The notes: generated by a model from the letters alone, not told the origin. 64,000 nt of DNA from Calliphora vicina (GCF_958450345.1 NC_088780.1:42834033-42898032); one strand, 5' to 3'; positions 11,350 through 22,768 are shown, counted from the stretch's first letter. Program-made: numbers and translations.

Positions 11350-11776
11350 CTTTCCAAGCCTTCCTGATGCTTCTAGTGCTCAATATAGAAGTATCATAAA
11401 AAACAATAATCAAAACAAATCGTATGCCCATACGACAAATGAGGGTTCAGTTACCCAAATGAAAACAAACACAGGTGCTTCTAGTGCTCAATATAGGGGC
11501 ATCATAAATGATAATTATCAAAACAAATCGTATGCCAATACGACAAATGAGGGTTCAGTTACCCAAATGAAAAGAAGCAATGGAAATAATTCCCCATTAT
11601 TTTCATATGCACATGCATTAAAAGAGGGTGTACCAGTACCCGACAATAACTCTCAAAGCTCTATTGAGAATCTAATTCAAACCATGAACAGTTTCATGAC
11701 GAACATGCAAAATATGTTTCAACAATTGATGCAGAATCAAAGCATGCTCATGCAGATCCTGCTAAATAAAAAATGA
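11344..11776 (+). CDS. ORF1 C-terminal part in the +1 frame
   Basis: Directly downstream of the third zinc knuckle the sequence stays open only if the frame moves by +1. It then encodes SNFPSLPDASSAQYRSIIKN, two copies of a 36-residue repeat, and a C-terminal Met/Gln-rich amphipathic tail (SIENLIQTMNSFMTNMQNMF). The ATG at 11303 in this frame lies within the knuckle coding region and is probably not a real start. Either one base was lost in this copy or the element uses frameshifting. Its stop overlaps the ORF2 start as ATGA (11773-11776). Confidence 0.7.
11369..11584 (+). repeat. In-frame 108-bp tandem duplication in ORF1
   Basis: 11369-11476 and 11477-11584 are near-identical. Both begin GCTTCTAGTGCTCAATATA and share CAAAACAAATCGTATGCC and CGACAAATGAGGGTTCAG. 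The period is 36 codons, so the frame is kept. Confidence 0.9.
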
Positions 11777-14424
11777 ATTCTCTAAGAATTTGTTTTTGGA
11801 ATGCTAACGGCCTTAGCCAACATAAGAATGATGTACAACAATTTCTCCACCTTCAGGAAATTGATGTACTACTCGTTTCTGAAACACACTTTACCATAAA
11901 GAACTGTTTCAGAATTAACGGATACTATACTTATGACACAAAACATCCAAGTGGTAGAGCTTGTGGTGGAACAGCTATATTAGTGAGAAAGGATATTAGG
12001 CATTTCCCAATGCCAGAATATAAAACGGATCACATCCAGGCCACATCTATAAATATACCTGATGGTAGAGTTACAATATCTTCAATATATTGTCCTCCTA
12101 GGTATAATATTAATCGAGAGCAGTTTCTCGAATATTTTAGGACTCTAGGTCCAAGATTTATAGCAGCTGGTGATTACAATGCAAAACATACATTTTGGGG
12201 CTCTCGCCTTATTACTCCTAGAGGGAGGCAATTGGTAGAAGCAATATCGTCTAACAGACTAGATGCCATATCTAGTGGCCAACCTACTTATTGGCCTACA
12301 GACCTCAATAAGATTCCCGATCTAATTGACTTCGCTGTAATCAAGAATATAAAAAGAGAATTTATTTCAGTGATCCCTTCGCTGGACCTCTCGTCAGACC
12401 ACTCGCCTACAGTTTTAACGTTATTAGCAGTTCCAAGTAAATTGGAAAACTCTTACTCTTGTTTCCCTAACAAGAAAACGAACTGGTTAAAGTATAAAAT
12501 GTATGTTAGCTCACACTTGCCACAAAACATCTCATTGAAAAATGAGTATGAGATACAATCCGCTGTCGATATATTTACAGACATTTTAACAAACGCCGTT
12601 AAAGTGTCCACGCCCCCAGTCACCCTGGGGAATTACAGACATTCAAAATGTCCTAAAAACATTGATTCTCTTATCAAAGAAAAGAGAACCCTCAGACGTC
12701 AATGGCAACAATCGCGATCTCCGAACGTAAAGGCTAAACTTAATCAGTGCCAAAGAAGACTTCACGTCGCCTTAAAGATTAATAAAGAATCTAACCTGAG
12801 AAATTATCTTAGAAACTTAGACCCTACTAAGAACACAGAATATAGTCTCTGGAAAGCTGTGAAAAATATGCAATGCCCTATTGTATATGAGTCGCCCATA
12901 CGCCTTCAGAACGGAGAATGGGCAAAAAATACTTCAGAAAAAATCGAAGCATTTGCCAATCACTTGGAGAATGTATTTACCCCAAATGATACAAATTCAT
13001 ATATTAGAGATAATGTCATAAATAATGTGGTGCCAGCCCCACTAAAATTCCGGTTCTCTGCCGTGAGGACGACGGTCAAAGGTCTTAAGGCTGGAAAATC
13101 ACCTGGTATAGATAAAATTACTACCACGATGATAAGTAATCTGCCCAACTCAGCACTGAGAATTATTTTGTTCATATTTAACTCAATACTACGTATTGGA
13201 TATTTCCCATCCTCATGGAAAATATCTGATATAGTTATGATACCGAAACCGGGAAAAGATGTCACTCAAGTGACATCATACCGTCCCATTAGCCTATTGT
13301 CAATATTCTCAAAACTTTTTGAAAAGTTGTTACTTGAGAGACTTATAGTGCACCTTGACGAAAATTGCATTATTCCTGACCATCAATTTGGTTTCAGAAG
13401 GAAACATAGTACTATCGAACAGGTACATCGGATAACTACACTTATTCGGAAAACCTTCGAGAGCAAGCAGTATTGTTCCGCATTATTTATTGACATATCT
13501 CAAGCCTTCGATAAAGTCTGGCACGATGGACTAATACACAAAATTACTAGATTACTACCTGCGAACGTACATAAACTGCTTAAAAATTACATACAAGAAA
13601 GATCTTTCCAAATCAGATCAAAGGATGTGATCTCAACACGTCGAAAAATATCCGCTGGTGTACCACAGGGAAGTATTCTAGGGCCGTTCCTATATATTTT
13701 ATATACTGCAGATATGCCCACGAGCGCACTGACTCACACATCTACATTTGCGGATGATACCGCTTTTTTAAGTACACATGAAAATCCCGTAATAGCTTCT
13801 GAACAACTCCAGTCTCACATCGGCGATTTGGAAAAATGGCTGGACAAATGGAAAATTAAGGTCAATGCAACAAAATGTATTCACGTTACATTTACTTTAA
13901 GACGAGAAAGTTGCCCTTCCATACAGATAAATAATATCAAAATCCCAGAACAGAGCCATGTGCGATATCTCGGTATCCATCTTGATCGCCGTTTAACATG
14001 GTCCCACCATATTGAAGCCAAGGTTACGCAAATAAAATTAAAGTCAGTCCAATTGTACTGGTTAATTGGCCCACGGTCTGCTCTAGACTTGGAATACAAA
14101 GTGCTTTTGTACAAAACAATTATAAAACCGATATGGCTATACGGCATTCAGCTATGGGGAACAGCCTCCTCATCTAACGTTGAAAAATTGCAAAGAAAGC
14201 AGTCAGCACTGTTAAGGACAATAACAGGTGCCCCATGGTACATTCGCAATAGTAATATCCATAGGGATCTCAATGTCCCCATAATACGCGAGGAGATCAA
14301 ACTCTCCAGTCTAAAATACATTTCAAAACTAATGAATCATCCAAACCCCCTCGCCAGGGAGTTGCTGTCATTTGAGGGTCATAGACGACTGAGGCGATTG
14401 GAAACACTGGATCTGGCCAGATAA
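11773..14424 (+). CDS. Retrotransposon ORF2, endonuclease and reverse transcriptase
   Basis: Intact 883-residue protein that nicks chromosomal DNA and copies element RNA onto the nick. An APE-type endonuclease occupies about residues 1-225: FWNANGL (N10, N12), SETHFT (E37), GDYNAKH (D134, N136) and the SSDHSP signature (D209, H210). The reverse transcriptase lies at about 420-740: YRPISLLS, FIDISQAFDKVW (D574), GVPQGSILGPFLYILYTADM, and the FADD catalytic box (D661, D662). A C-terminal region with LWGTASSSNVEKLQRKQSAL is typical of Jockey-clade proteins. Length is normal for the clade. It starts at ATGA overlapping the ORF1 stop, which suggests termination-reinitiation. All catalytic residues are present, so activity is possible if ORF1 is functional. 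Confidence 0.95.
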   Translation: MNSLRICFWNANGLSQHKNDVQQFLHLQEIDVLLVSETHFTIKNCFRINGYYTYDTKHPSGRACGGTAILVRKDIRHFPMPEYKTDHIQATSINIPDGRVTISSIYCPPRYNINREQFLEYFRTLGPRFIAAGDYNAKHTFWGSRLITPRGRQLVEAISSNRLDAISSGQPTYWPTDLNKIPDLIDFAVIKNIKREFISVIPSLDLSSDHSPTVLTLLAVPSKLENSYSCFPNKKTNWLKYKMYVSSHLPQNISLKNEYEIQSAVDIFTDILTNAVKVSTPPVTLGNYRHSKCPKNIDSLIKEKRTLRRQWQQSRSPNVKAKLNQCQRRLHVALKINKESNLRNYLRNLDPTKNTEYSLWKAVKNMQCPIVYESPIRLQNGEWAKNTSEKIEAFANHLENVFTPNDTNSYIRDNVINNVVPAPLKFRFSAVRTTVKGLKAGKSPGIDKITTTMISNLPNSALRIILFIFNSILRIGYFPSSWKISDIVMIPKPGKDVTQVTSYRPISLLSIFSKLFEKLLLERLIVHLDENCIIPDHQFGFRRKHSTIEQVHRITTLIRKTFESKQYCSALFIDISQAFDKVWHDGLIHKITRLLPANVHKLLKNYIQERSFQIRSKDVISTRRKISAGVPQGSILGPFLYILYTADMPTSALTHTSTFADDTAFLSTHENPVIASEQLQSHIGDLEKWLDKWKIKVNATKCIHVTFTLRRESCPSIQINNIKIPEQSHVRYLGIHLDRRLTWSHHIEAKVTQIKLKSVQLYWLIGPRSALDLEYKVLLYKTIIKPIWLYGIQLWGTASSSNVEKLQRKQSALLRTITGAPWYIRNSNIHRDLNVPIIREEIKLSSLKYISKLMNHPNPLARELLSFEGHRRLRRLETLDLAR

Positions 14425-14560
14425 TCATCGAGCACTCATGTTGGATATTGCAGCGGCAATAACAACTTTAGTTTTAGTTTAGGTTAAGATTTGAATACTT
14501 ATTTGTAAATTTCTAAAAAGAAAGATTCAATAAAGAAAAAGATACTGAAAAAAAAAAAAA
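14425..14560 (+). other. Retrotransposon 3' UTR, AATAAA and poly(A) tail
   Basis: A 120-base 3' UTR contains AATAAA at 14529-14534, followed by a run of 13 A ending at 14560. Confidence 0.85.
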
Positions 14561-14895
14561 TTATGATTACTTCTTTTAACGAGTCAAATTTTACCCATTT
14601 TGAAATTAAATTTGATTTTTTTCTAAAAGTGAGTGGTTGATATTTTCGATATTTTATGAATTTTATTTAATTTCAAATATCAGCAACTACGTTAGGTTTT
14701 TTTTTAAAAAAAATTGGCAAAAAAATATATATTTTCTATTTGAGTTAAATTTGACCCGAAGATCGTTAACCTTATGAATGTTAAAATAATCTCTTAGGAA
14801 TAAATGCTTTGGAGTATACGGATTTTTTTCTTTTGGTTTTATAAAGCTAAACATTGAAAATGATCTGTCTTTCAGTCTACTTGCAGGACATATAG
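14561..14895. other. Spacer between the two retrotransposons
   Basis: AT-rich, probably interior of the disrupted hAT element or older host DNA. It contains GTCAAATTTTACCCATTTTG near 14583 and AGTTAAATTTGACCCGAAG near 14743, a weak inverted pair. No frame. Confidence 0.4.
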
Positions 14896-14953
14896 TTTTT
14901 TTTTTTTTTTTTTTATTTATTTATTTATCTGTTTTTCCATACAACAAGACATA

Positions 14954-15477
14954 CAGTGGTGGCCACCAATTTAAGACAAATACTTGAATTTTTTTCATCA
15001 ACTGAATTTTAAGTGCGATAGAGCCAAAATAAAAGGACCTCTAAGGGTATGAAATTTATTATTAATGTTTCTAGTTTCTGAAAAATGTTTGGAAAAATCG
15101 GTAGAACATATATGGACAAATATATGTGGAAATACGTTGACCCACCTCAGCGAACATCCGCTGTTAATAACATGATATGACCGAAACTAATGGAACTAAA
15201 ACTACGAAATTTGGTCCGAATATTTTATAATAATAAAAATATAATGATATAAATGTGAGAAAATATGTTTATTTAAAAAAAAAAATTTTTGGTCAAGTTG
15301 TAGAAAAATTTTATGTGTTCGTGGTGAATATGTATGAATTCACACAGTCGAATAAAACACACTTGTGTGTTAAAACAGTCCTCATGTATACATATTTGTG
15401 GAAATATTTGAAAAAATAATTGACCATCACGTGGAATTTAGCAAACAATTTTTGTCTTAAATTCCTGGCCACCACTG
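14954..15477. mobile_element. Tc1/mariner-type MITE in the LINE 3' UTR
   Basis: The ends CAGTGGTGGCCACCAATTTA and, inverted, CAGTGGTGGCCAGGAATTTA continue with AGACAAA. TA flanks both sides (14952-14953, 15478-15479). The interior is 524 bp without a frame. TA duplication and CAGTG ends fit a Tc1/mariner-dependent element. Confidence 0.85.
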
Positions 15478-15701
15478 TACATCTTTTAATTATAGTGTGG
15501 AACTAGGGGAAGTTATTGTAATACAATTTAGTTTAACATAATAATTTATTAAGTGTGAAAAATTTAAACATTTTAAAAATCAAAAATTAAAATATTTAAG
15601 AATCAATTTAAAAATAAAAATAACGAAACTTAACAAAAGTGCAAGTTACTAATTAACAAAAATACTTATCATAAATACAATATCAAGTTTAAAGTGTAAA
15701 G

Positions 15702-17190
15702 TTACGTTATATCATTATTCAAATGTTTCGTTATTTCTGATTTAAAAGTGTTTACGTTGCTGTTTGTTTGTGCTTTATTCGGAAGTCTGTTCCATAGATG
15801 GATTGCGTTATAGTAAAATTGCCATTCCGTTATCTTACTTCGGTGTACAATAGGTATGACCTTATTCCCTCTATTAGACCTTGCAAAAGTTATCCGATTA
15901 TATAAATATGACGGCACTTTAGTGTAAAAGATTTTGTGTAGTAGCGTAAGTGTCCTGATGTTGACCAGATTATTGAAGGTCACGTTGTAAAGCCTTTTAC
16001 TTAAGGTTGCAATACCATCATGAGTATGAAGACCAAATACATATCTGGCAATATTGTTAAAAAGAGTATTTAACTTCCGCTTACTAGCGGAATCATAGTT
16101 AGCATAAACTTCGCAACCATAAAGTAGTACTGGCATTAAATAGGTTTTAGCAATTAGCATTCTAATGTTAACTGGGGTGTAAAATTGTGTTGCACACAGA
16201 TTACGAAGCATTGAGTACGTTTTACCTACTACAATATTAACGTGATTATCCCAGCTGAGCGTGCTGTTAAATGTAACGCCTAAATTCTTTGCTGAAGTAA
16301 CGATTTCAATTTTTTCATTGTTAATACAAATGTCAACGTTAATATTTTGTTTTAAGGATTTCTTACGGATTATTAAACATTTTGATTTTTGGGGGTTCAG
16401 GCATAGACCATTTCTGGTTGCCCAGCAATAAATATTGTCAAGATCCGAATTAAGCTTACATACATTTTCATTTATGGTCTTAAGCGAAGTGTTAATGTAT
16501 AGCTGTACGTCATCAGCATATAAATGAATTTTACTGTAGGATACATTATTAGGCAAGTCATTAACATACAAAGAAAATAAAAGTGGACCCAAAATTGAAC
16601 CTTGTAGTACTCCTCGGGTAACAGACAGAGCTCCAGAGTAAGTGTCATTTAAGAACACAGATTGAGAACGATTATCAAGGTACGATTTAATTAATGAAAC
16701 TGATGTGTCACTGAACGCGAATTGATGATACAGTTTTGAACAAAGTAAGGAATGATCAACAGAATCAAAAGCTTTCGAGTGATCTAGCAGAACCAAAAGT
16801 GTTAAATTCCCACCATCAATTGAACAACGTATATCTTCAGTAACATCTATTAAGGCTGTGATGCAACTGTGTTTCTGACGAAATCCGGATTGCCTGTTGG
16901 TGAGCAGATTATATTGGGCTAAATGATCGCTTATCTGTTTATGTAATATTTTCTCAAGAACTTTAGATAAAAATGGTAGAATAGCTATCGGCCTGAACTC
17001 AGAGTTAGACTTAGAAACTGGTATTATTTTCGCATGTTTCCAGTTAGTTTGGAAAAACACTAGTCATGAGGATGGTATTAAAAATATGAGTGATATGAGG
17101 CAACAGCTGAGGAAGTAGGATTTTAAGAAATTTAGGGCTGATGTTATCATAGCCAGTAGCATTAGACTTAATAAGTAGAAGTAATATTTA
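15702..17190 (-). pseudogene. Reverse transcriptase of the second LINE (frameshifted)
   Basis: A 452-codon open frame at 15702-17060 covers most of the polymerase and the C-terminus. Boxes in order are FRPIAILPFLSKVLEKI, QSGFRQKHSC, VLLDHSKAFDSVDHSLL, GVLQGSILGPLLFSLYVNDL, LYADDVQLYIN (catalytic DD) and NLGVTFNSTLSWDNHV. The stop at 15702 looks natural. The preceding finger region (SNATGYDNISPKFLKILLPQ) is readable at about 17190-17070 but in another frame, joined by a one-base shift at about 17045 where FPN.WKHAKI should run through. The protein therefore cannot be made intact. Confidence 0.85.
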
Positions 17191-17213
17191 GTAAGACCTC
17201 TGTGTTAATGAAT

Positions 17214-18040
17214 CTACACAGCAAAATTCAAAAATGTCACGACGGTTATTGTTATTATCAAAGTTATAGTTGTGCTGTCCAAGAGTAGGAACTGGTATTC
17301 TTGTAAAAACATCATTAAGTTCATCTGCACTATATTTACTGACAATGTTATTATTTTTATCTTCCCAATACCAATTTCACGTATGGTTTTCCATTTACCT
17401 TTTCCATCAATTGCGTTACCAAAACGTTTGGTATAATATTCAGATTTAGCCTTTCTAATTTGACGATTTACTTCCATTCTATCTCTACAAAATTCTTCTT
17501 TGAGCTCAGGTGTCCTAAATCGTTTCCAACGCGAGTAAGCTCTATCTCTTTTATCAATTAAAAGTTTAATAGTCACAGTAAACCAGGGTCTAGTAGTTTT
17601 CCTTGTTATTCTTGTTTTTATCGGGACAACAAGGTCATATATATGAAGGAGATTGGTTTCAAAAAAGCGCAGCTGGTCATTAACAGAAGGCATGTAAAAA
17701 ATAGAATCCCAGTCAATATTATGAAAAATTTCAGCCAAAAATTGAATATTGATATTTTTAAGATCACGATATGAAAAAGTTTCGACATTATGTTTCAAAT
17801 GAAAATCATAAGTTATAAACATTAAATCATGTCTAGAAAAACATGATGCCGACAGTTGATCATATAACAGCACCTTGGAAACATCATTAACAAAGAATAG
17901 ATCAAGTAGAGTACTAGCAGTGTTTGTAAAATGAGTAGGTAAGTTATAGTTAACAAAGCATTGAGTAAGTTTTCAAGCTATCCAGATCGCTTGTGACATT
18001 TGTCTAAATATAAAAAATCTTCTAAAATAGTTGGAGTATT
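17214..18040 (-). pseudogene. Endonuclease C-terminus and linker of the second LINE
   Basis: Reading down from about 18040, fragments of an APE-type endonuclease are visible: TNTPTILEDFLYLDKCHKRS, a stop, then CFVNYNLPTHFTNTASTLLD and FFVNDVSK. The SRHDLMFITYDF signature (the terminal DH motif) follows at about 17830. Downstream is a basic linker with TRPWFTVTIKLLIDKRDRAY. Small deletions around 17340-17370 shift the frame before the polymerase part. The N-terminal catalytic residues are missing because of 5' truncation. Confidence 0.8.
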
Positions 18041-18377
18041 TGTTTTAAAAAAGTTTTATGGATTTTGAATATTTTTTAAAGTTTTCAACAAATATATATC
18101 TACGGTGTAAAATACACATCAGATAAATTTACCTAAAAGGTAACTTGACATTGATTTCAAATCAACATTTACGAGTAAAAATTACCAAATATTTTTTACT
18201 CCATAAGTAACAAAGCACTAATAGATATCTATATCTAAAACCCGGCTATTCGAGGAGAAAAACCCGGTTTCTTAGATATTCGAAATGTGAGCTTTTCAAA
18301 AAAACCGAAACCGACTTAAACAAAAAAACCGGTTATAACCGGTTATTAAAAACCAGGACGATCACCCTAATATATAG

Positions 18378-19620
18378 ACACAATTTAGTATAGCACCATA
18401 AAAATAAACGCTAAATATAAATTTGTTTTTAACACTCCTCATACATAAATCGTAGAAATTTGACTTGCTGCCAAATTAGATGCATAAACCAGAAAACTCG
18501 AACAAAATTCATAAACAAACAATGGAATTTTGGCAACCTTTGCCAACATTCACTGCAGAAATTCAGCAGGAAATATGTTTTTGTTTTTATTTTTACAAGC
18601 TATTTAAACGGTTTTGTAATCAATTCCCAGAAAAGTGGTTAAAAATACCACAGAATAGAAATATAATATTTTAGAATATGTTTTAATAAAATATTTAATT
18701 AATGGTTTTTTAATATTTAGGTGATTTTTGTTATTATTGAACAAATTAAAAAGCCATTATATGTATTTGTACTTCTTCATATGATTTTCAAAAACATTGC
18801 ATTAGGTGTTTAAATAAATGCAAGAAAAAAATATTAAAAAAAATGTACATAGGTGGTAATTATAATCACCATCGGCGGAATATGTATACAATAATGGCAA
18901 CTAACAAGCATTTTATTTAATGATAAAAATTACTTATTATAGTGAACTACAAAACATTTCGTATGTAAGTGCACCTTCCACTTTTTACACATAAATGGAG
19001 TGTGGCTGTGGTATTGGCATTACGAACAAAGTCCCCAATCCGAAAATTAATTAAAACTCCAACACTGGGGACTTAATTCATTATGATTTAAAAACCTAAA
19101 GTTCTAAATGAAATAAATCCCCAACAACAGGAACTAAACTAACATGAACTATTTCCCCAATTGTTTTCCATAAAAAAAACATGGAATGAAATAAATCCAA
19201 ATTTTTTCTTATTGGCATAAATCAAGATCATCGCATCAGCTTGCATTTTAATATTTTCTGCTGTTAAAATGTTTGCCCTCTCTCTCTCTTAGTTTAAGAG
19301 TTATAGGAATTTAAAGTCAATATATATAATAGTAAATTTCTCATATATCTGGAAAACAATCTAATTATTATGGGTATTATTGAATATTGCATCAAAATAC
19401 CTTTAATATGATATATAATATGATACTGTTTATTAACATTGTGAACCAAAAATTCCTTTACGATTTTATATGACAGTCCTTCAGAAAATATAGATATACA
19501 GAAAAAGAGATTTTAGCGATGTCGGTTTATGATACACCCCAGAGTTTAAAGTCTGTTTGAATAAATGTTAAAAGAACAAAAATTATGAAAATATAAACTG
19601 TTACTAGGATCTTGATTTGC
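18378..19620. other. AT-rich DNA, nothing supported
   Basis: Small frames near 18460-18674 overlap in two phases and show no domain. A (CT)n tract lies near 19277. Confidence 0.4.
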
Positions 19621-19629
19621 TCCGAATCT

Positions 19630-20346
19630 ATGTATGGGAGGGTATTATGCGTTTGTGCAGATATTTGTAACGCCCAAAAATATAGTATACCGATCGATTT
19701 AGAATCACTTTCTGAGTCGATTAAGCGATATCCGTCCGTCCATCTGGTCGGCTGGCTGGCTGGCTATCCATGTAAACTTTGTGCGCAGAGTACAGGTCGC
19801 AATTTTGAAGATATTTCGATGAAATTCGATACATATTATTTTTTCGGCTCAAGGACCAAGCCTATTGAAACTGGCTGAATTCGGTTCATTATTTCACCTA
19901 GTCCCCATGCAAATGTCCTCCCGAAATTGGACTTTAACGGTCATAAATGTTTAGTTTATACATGTATCTCCACAAATTCCACTCCAAATAAGTTTTATAT
20001 ACACAAAATACATGTCACCAAATTTTGTTACGATCGGTCCATAATTAGTCATAGCTCCCATATAGACCCGATTCCGAAAATCACTTTAACGCGCATAAAT
20101 CGCTTAAAAATGTTGGTAAACACACAAAATTCAACACAGTTAACTTTAATATAGACATAAATCACACGACCTAATTTCATGGTGATCGGTTGATAATTGG
20201 TCATAGCCCCCATATAAGGTCCACTTCCGAAAATCACTCAAAAATATAAATTATTGAAATTTTAAAAGAAACATTTTTTTTCTCTTCTACTTAGTGTAGG
20301 GTATTATATGGTCGGGCTTGACCGACCATACTTTCTTACTTGTTTT
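19630..20346 (-). repeat. Dispersed repeat class A, copy A3 (nearly complete)
   Basis: Runs from the GGGTATTATGCGTTTGTGCAG end, through CCGATCGATTTAGAATCAC and the TCCGTCCGTC microsatellite, to the 5' hairpin GGTCGGGCTTGACCGACC and CTTACTTGTTT at 20346. It abuts the foldback element starting at 20348. Confidence 0.85.
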
Positions 20347-20347
20347 T

Positions 20348-21551
20348 CGTAATGACCTAAAATACCACCAACAAAATTTGTAGCTTGTTCTAAGAAGGGC
20401 AACCCGTGCCACCTTTCGATTTAGTTTTGAGGTGCATTTACAAGGGGGAAAATTCATTTGTTCAGTTTTTTTTAATTTTTACCATTAAATAAAAGAATCG
20501 AAATGTGTACGCAATTGTCGTTCTAATAAGATATTAAAGACAAAAATTGGTTAAAAAATGTTAAAGTTATTAAAAAATCGCCGGACCATAAACCCTGAAC
20601 TTTTAAAATCACGAAAAACACAGTCATTTTGACCCCAAGTGCTCTTAAGGGTTAATTGCCATTTTTGAACTGTTATTGTAAATAGTAGACTTCATGTTAT
20701 ATTTTTCTTAAGTTTCATCAAAATCGGCAAAAATTATATAACATTTCGCTATCTTTCCATTAGAAATTCCAAATATTGAAAAATTAGACCTTTGCCCTTC
20801 ACGATTTAAGGGTTAACGTTTTCCGATTTTAGGAAAACTTTCAGACTATATTTAAAATTACCTGGACTATAATATTCCGAACAGATTTTATTTAAAATTA
20901 ATAACAGTAAGGAAATTGGGCTCATTCGCCAAAATATGACCAACAAATTAGTTTTTCTCGAAAATCACAAAATTTATATCGCAGGTACGGAAAAACTATA
21001 GGAGTTATTGACATACTTTTTTCACATTTTTATTCCCTATTATGTTGTAAATAAATCCCCATATGATGATAAATTTTGCAATTTGTTTAACAAAATTTTT
21101 AAATTGGAGTTTTGAAATTGCCGTTAAAAAAATATTTTTTTTTGGTTATACCTGCGAATAGGTTAACTGTATCCTGTGAAGATAAAAACTCATATACAAG
21201 TAAATATGGATATATTTTAAGTAAGAATAAACTTTTGTTTTAATATTTCTCAAAATATGTTAATTTTGTTCCTACATTTCTTGCTCTAGTGGCCTGAGAC
21301 ACGTTAATGGCCTGGCGATTTTTTAATAACTTTAATATTTTTTAACCAATTTTGTCTTTTATGTCTTACTAAAATGACAATTACGTACACATTTCGATTA
21401 TTTTAATTTAGATTGCAAAAGTAATTATTTAATGGCAAACATTTAAAAAAAACCCTTTGTAAATGCACCTCAAAACTAAATCGAAAGTTGGCACGGGTTG
21501 CCCTTCTTAGAACAAGCTAAAAATTTTTTGGTGGTATTTTAGGTCGTCACG
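20348..21551. mobile_element. Foldback element, internally deleted copy (FB1)
   Basis: CGTAATGACCTAAAATACC at 20348 is mirrored by GGTATTTTAGGTCGTCACG ending at 21551. The next 60-70 bp (GCTTGTTCTAAGAAGGGCAA..., AACTAAATCGAAAG) are also mirrored. The left arm jumps from CGCCGGACCAT (about 20580) straight into the central sequence, so part of one arm has been lost. The interior matches the 2.4-kb foldback at 24847-27290. No coding capacity. Confidence 0.8.
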
Positions 21552-22763
21552 AAAGTTTTCAGCGGGTACCGTTTCAACATTTCAAAAAATTTAATTGTAA
21601 GGGACACTATACTGTATACAGTATACATTAGAGTGTCCCAAAATTTACACTTTGGTATAAAAAACATGTCCTATTCTGAGTTTGACCTATTTTTATGGAA
21701 CTTTAAGTTTTGGGCCACATGTTCCAAAATCAAAAAGCTGGAATCACAAAGCCGTAAGCAGCTTTGGAAACCTTGATATATTGCCTATTTATCCCCAAAG
21801 TATTTTCCCAGCCCCGAAGGAAATGTGGGCCCTATGGGCATAATTGTAAAAATACCATTTTTGGGAATTTCGCTTCAATTTTTAGGAAGTGCGGGATTCG
21901 CTTTGACCTTTTGGCACTTTGTTATTTAGAAAGACACAAATTTGAACTGTATACTTTGAGTCCCATTAGCGCATCCCCTGGAGCATTTGTACTACGCCCA
22001 CGTCGAATTGTGTTCCGATCGGACATGCCGTTTAGAAATGCCATATATATTTCCAAAAATATTCATTCTCCCCCACTGCGCATCATTAGAAAAAAAGGCC
22101 ATCACCATATTGATATTGCATTATCTGCATTTCTACACCCCCTATATATAAGTTGTGATTTTTAATCTCATTACGCTCTTCAAAATAGACATACTTATGA
22201 CAATTACGATTTTAATGTTGGGCAGTTGTAATTGGATTAACGCTATCGAAATTAGTTGCTAATATCGCATTATCATGCAAGATTTATCATAAAAATTTAT
22301 TTTTTTTAATAGAATGGAAATCTGTTACTGTGCCAGTTGTATTGAATGTTTTCCAGATAGCAGGCACATCAAGTAGAAAGTGAGGAGAAATTGTCAAAAT
22401 ACTCAAAATGTAGTTCTGGATGCTGCACATTTTCTAGAAAACTCAAGAGCACGTGAGATCCAAATCCAATTTCTCTGCTATATAGATCCTCAGAACCAGA
22501 TGAAGCCAGATCCCACAATTTGAAGCGGAAACGAATGGGCCTATTTCTTTCACCATTTGTTTTTTAATTGACAAATCCTCACTTCAGACTAAAAAATTCT
22601 TATTTTGCCAAAGTGATTATTATTGTTACTAACATGAAGACATTTCACCATCCACCGAAATTCAAAACGTGTCATGGCTTTTTGCACAATTGGTTGCTGA
22701 CTTCAATAGTTTCCACATTGTGGATGATTTTGATAACGAGTAAATATTAAAAATACAATAAAA
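21552..22763. other. Repeat-like DNA without a clear gene
   Basis: TTAGAGTGTCCCAAAATTT at about 21630 resembles a transposon end, but no partner was found. The 133-codon frame at 21764-22165 has no recognisable domain. 22370-22740 has faint protein-like frames that I could not assign. Confidence 0.4.
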
Positions 22764-22768
22764 CGCCG

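Larger units (their letters stand above)
9708..14560 (+). mobile_element. Near-complete Jockey-like non-LTR retrotransposon
   Basis: Two ORFs, a 3' UTR with AATAAA and a poly(A) tail show a LINE. A 9-bp AATTATGAT at 9699-9707 recurs at 14559-14567 after the tail and may be the target duplication, which would put the 5' end near 9708. That is weak because the flanks are AT-rich. It is the younger of the two retrotransposons in the hAT element, judged by its open ORF2. Confidence 0.85.
14896..18065 (-). mobile_element. 5'-truncated, decayed non-LTR retrotransposon
   Basis: Its poly(A) tail appears as a T run at 14896-14914 followed by ATTT repeats, so it reads on the minus strand. The 5' end is lost inside the endonuclease region near 18065. 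The clade is not resolved: the LLDHSKAFDSVDHSLL and HLYADDVQLY boxes differ from the Jockey-like element next door. A TA-inserted MITE lies in its 3' UTR at 14954-15477. Confidence 0.85.
9464..18369. mobile_element. hAT-type element split by two retrotransposons
   Basis: Ends are TAGGGTGATCG at 9464 and CGATCACCCTA ending at 18369, each followed by AACCGGTT-rich sequence. An identical 8-bp duplication, ATATATAG, flanks it (9456-9463 and 18370-18377). An 8-bp duplication with TAGGGTG-type ends indicates hAT. The original element was probably short; most of the 8.9 kb is the non-LTR retrotransposons at 9708-14560 and 14896-18065. No hAT transposase was seen. Confidence 0.85.

Noticed and set aside
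14561..14760. Possible hAT transposase remnant between the LINEs
   Set aside because: No frame of useful length and no family motif.
21764..22165. 133-codon frame
   Set aside because: No recognisable domain and not tied to any gene; treated as chance frame in repeat-like DNA.
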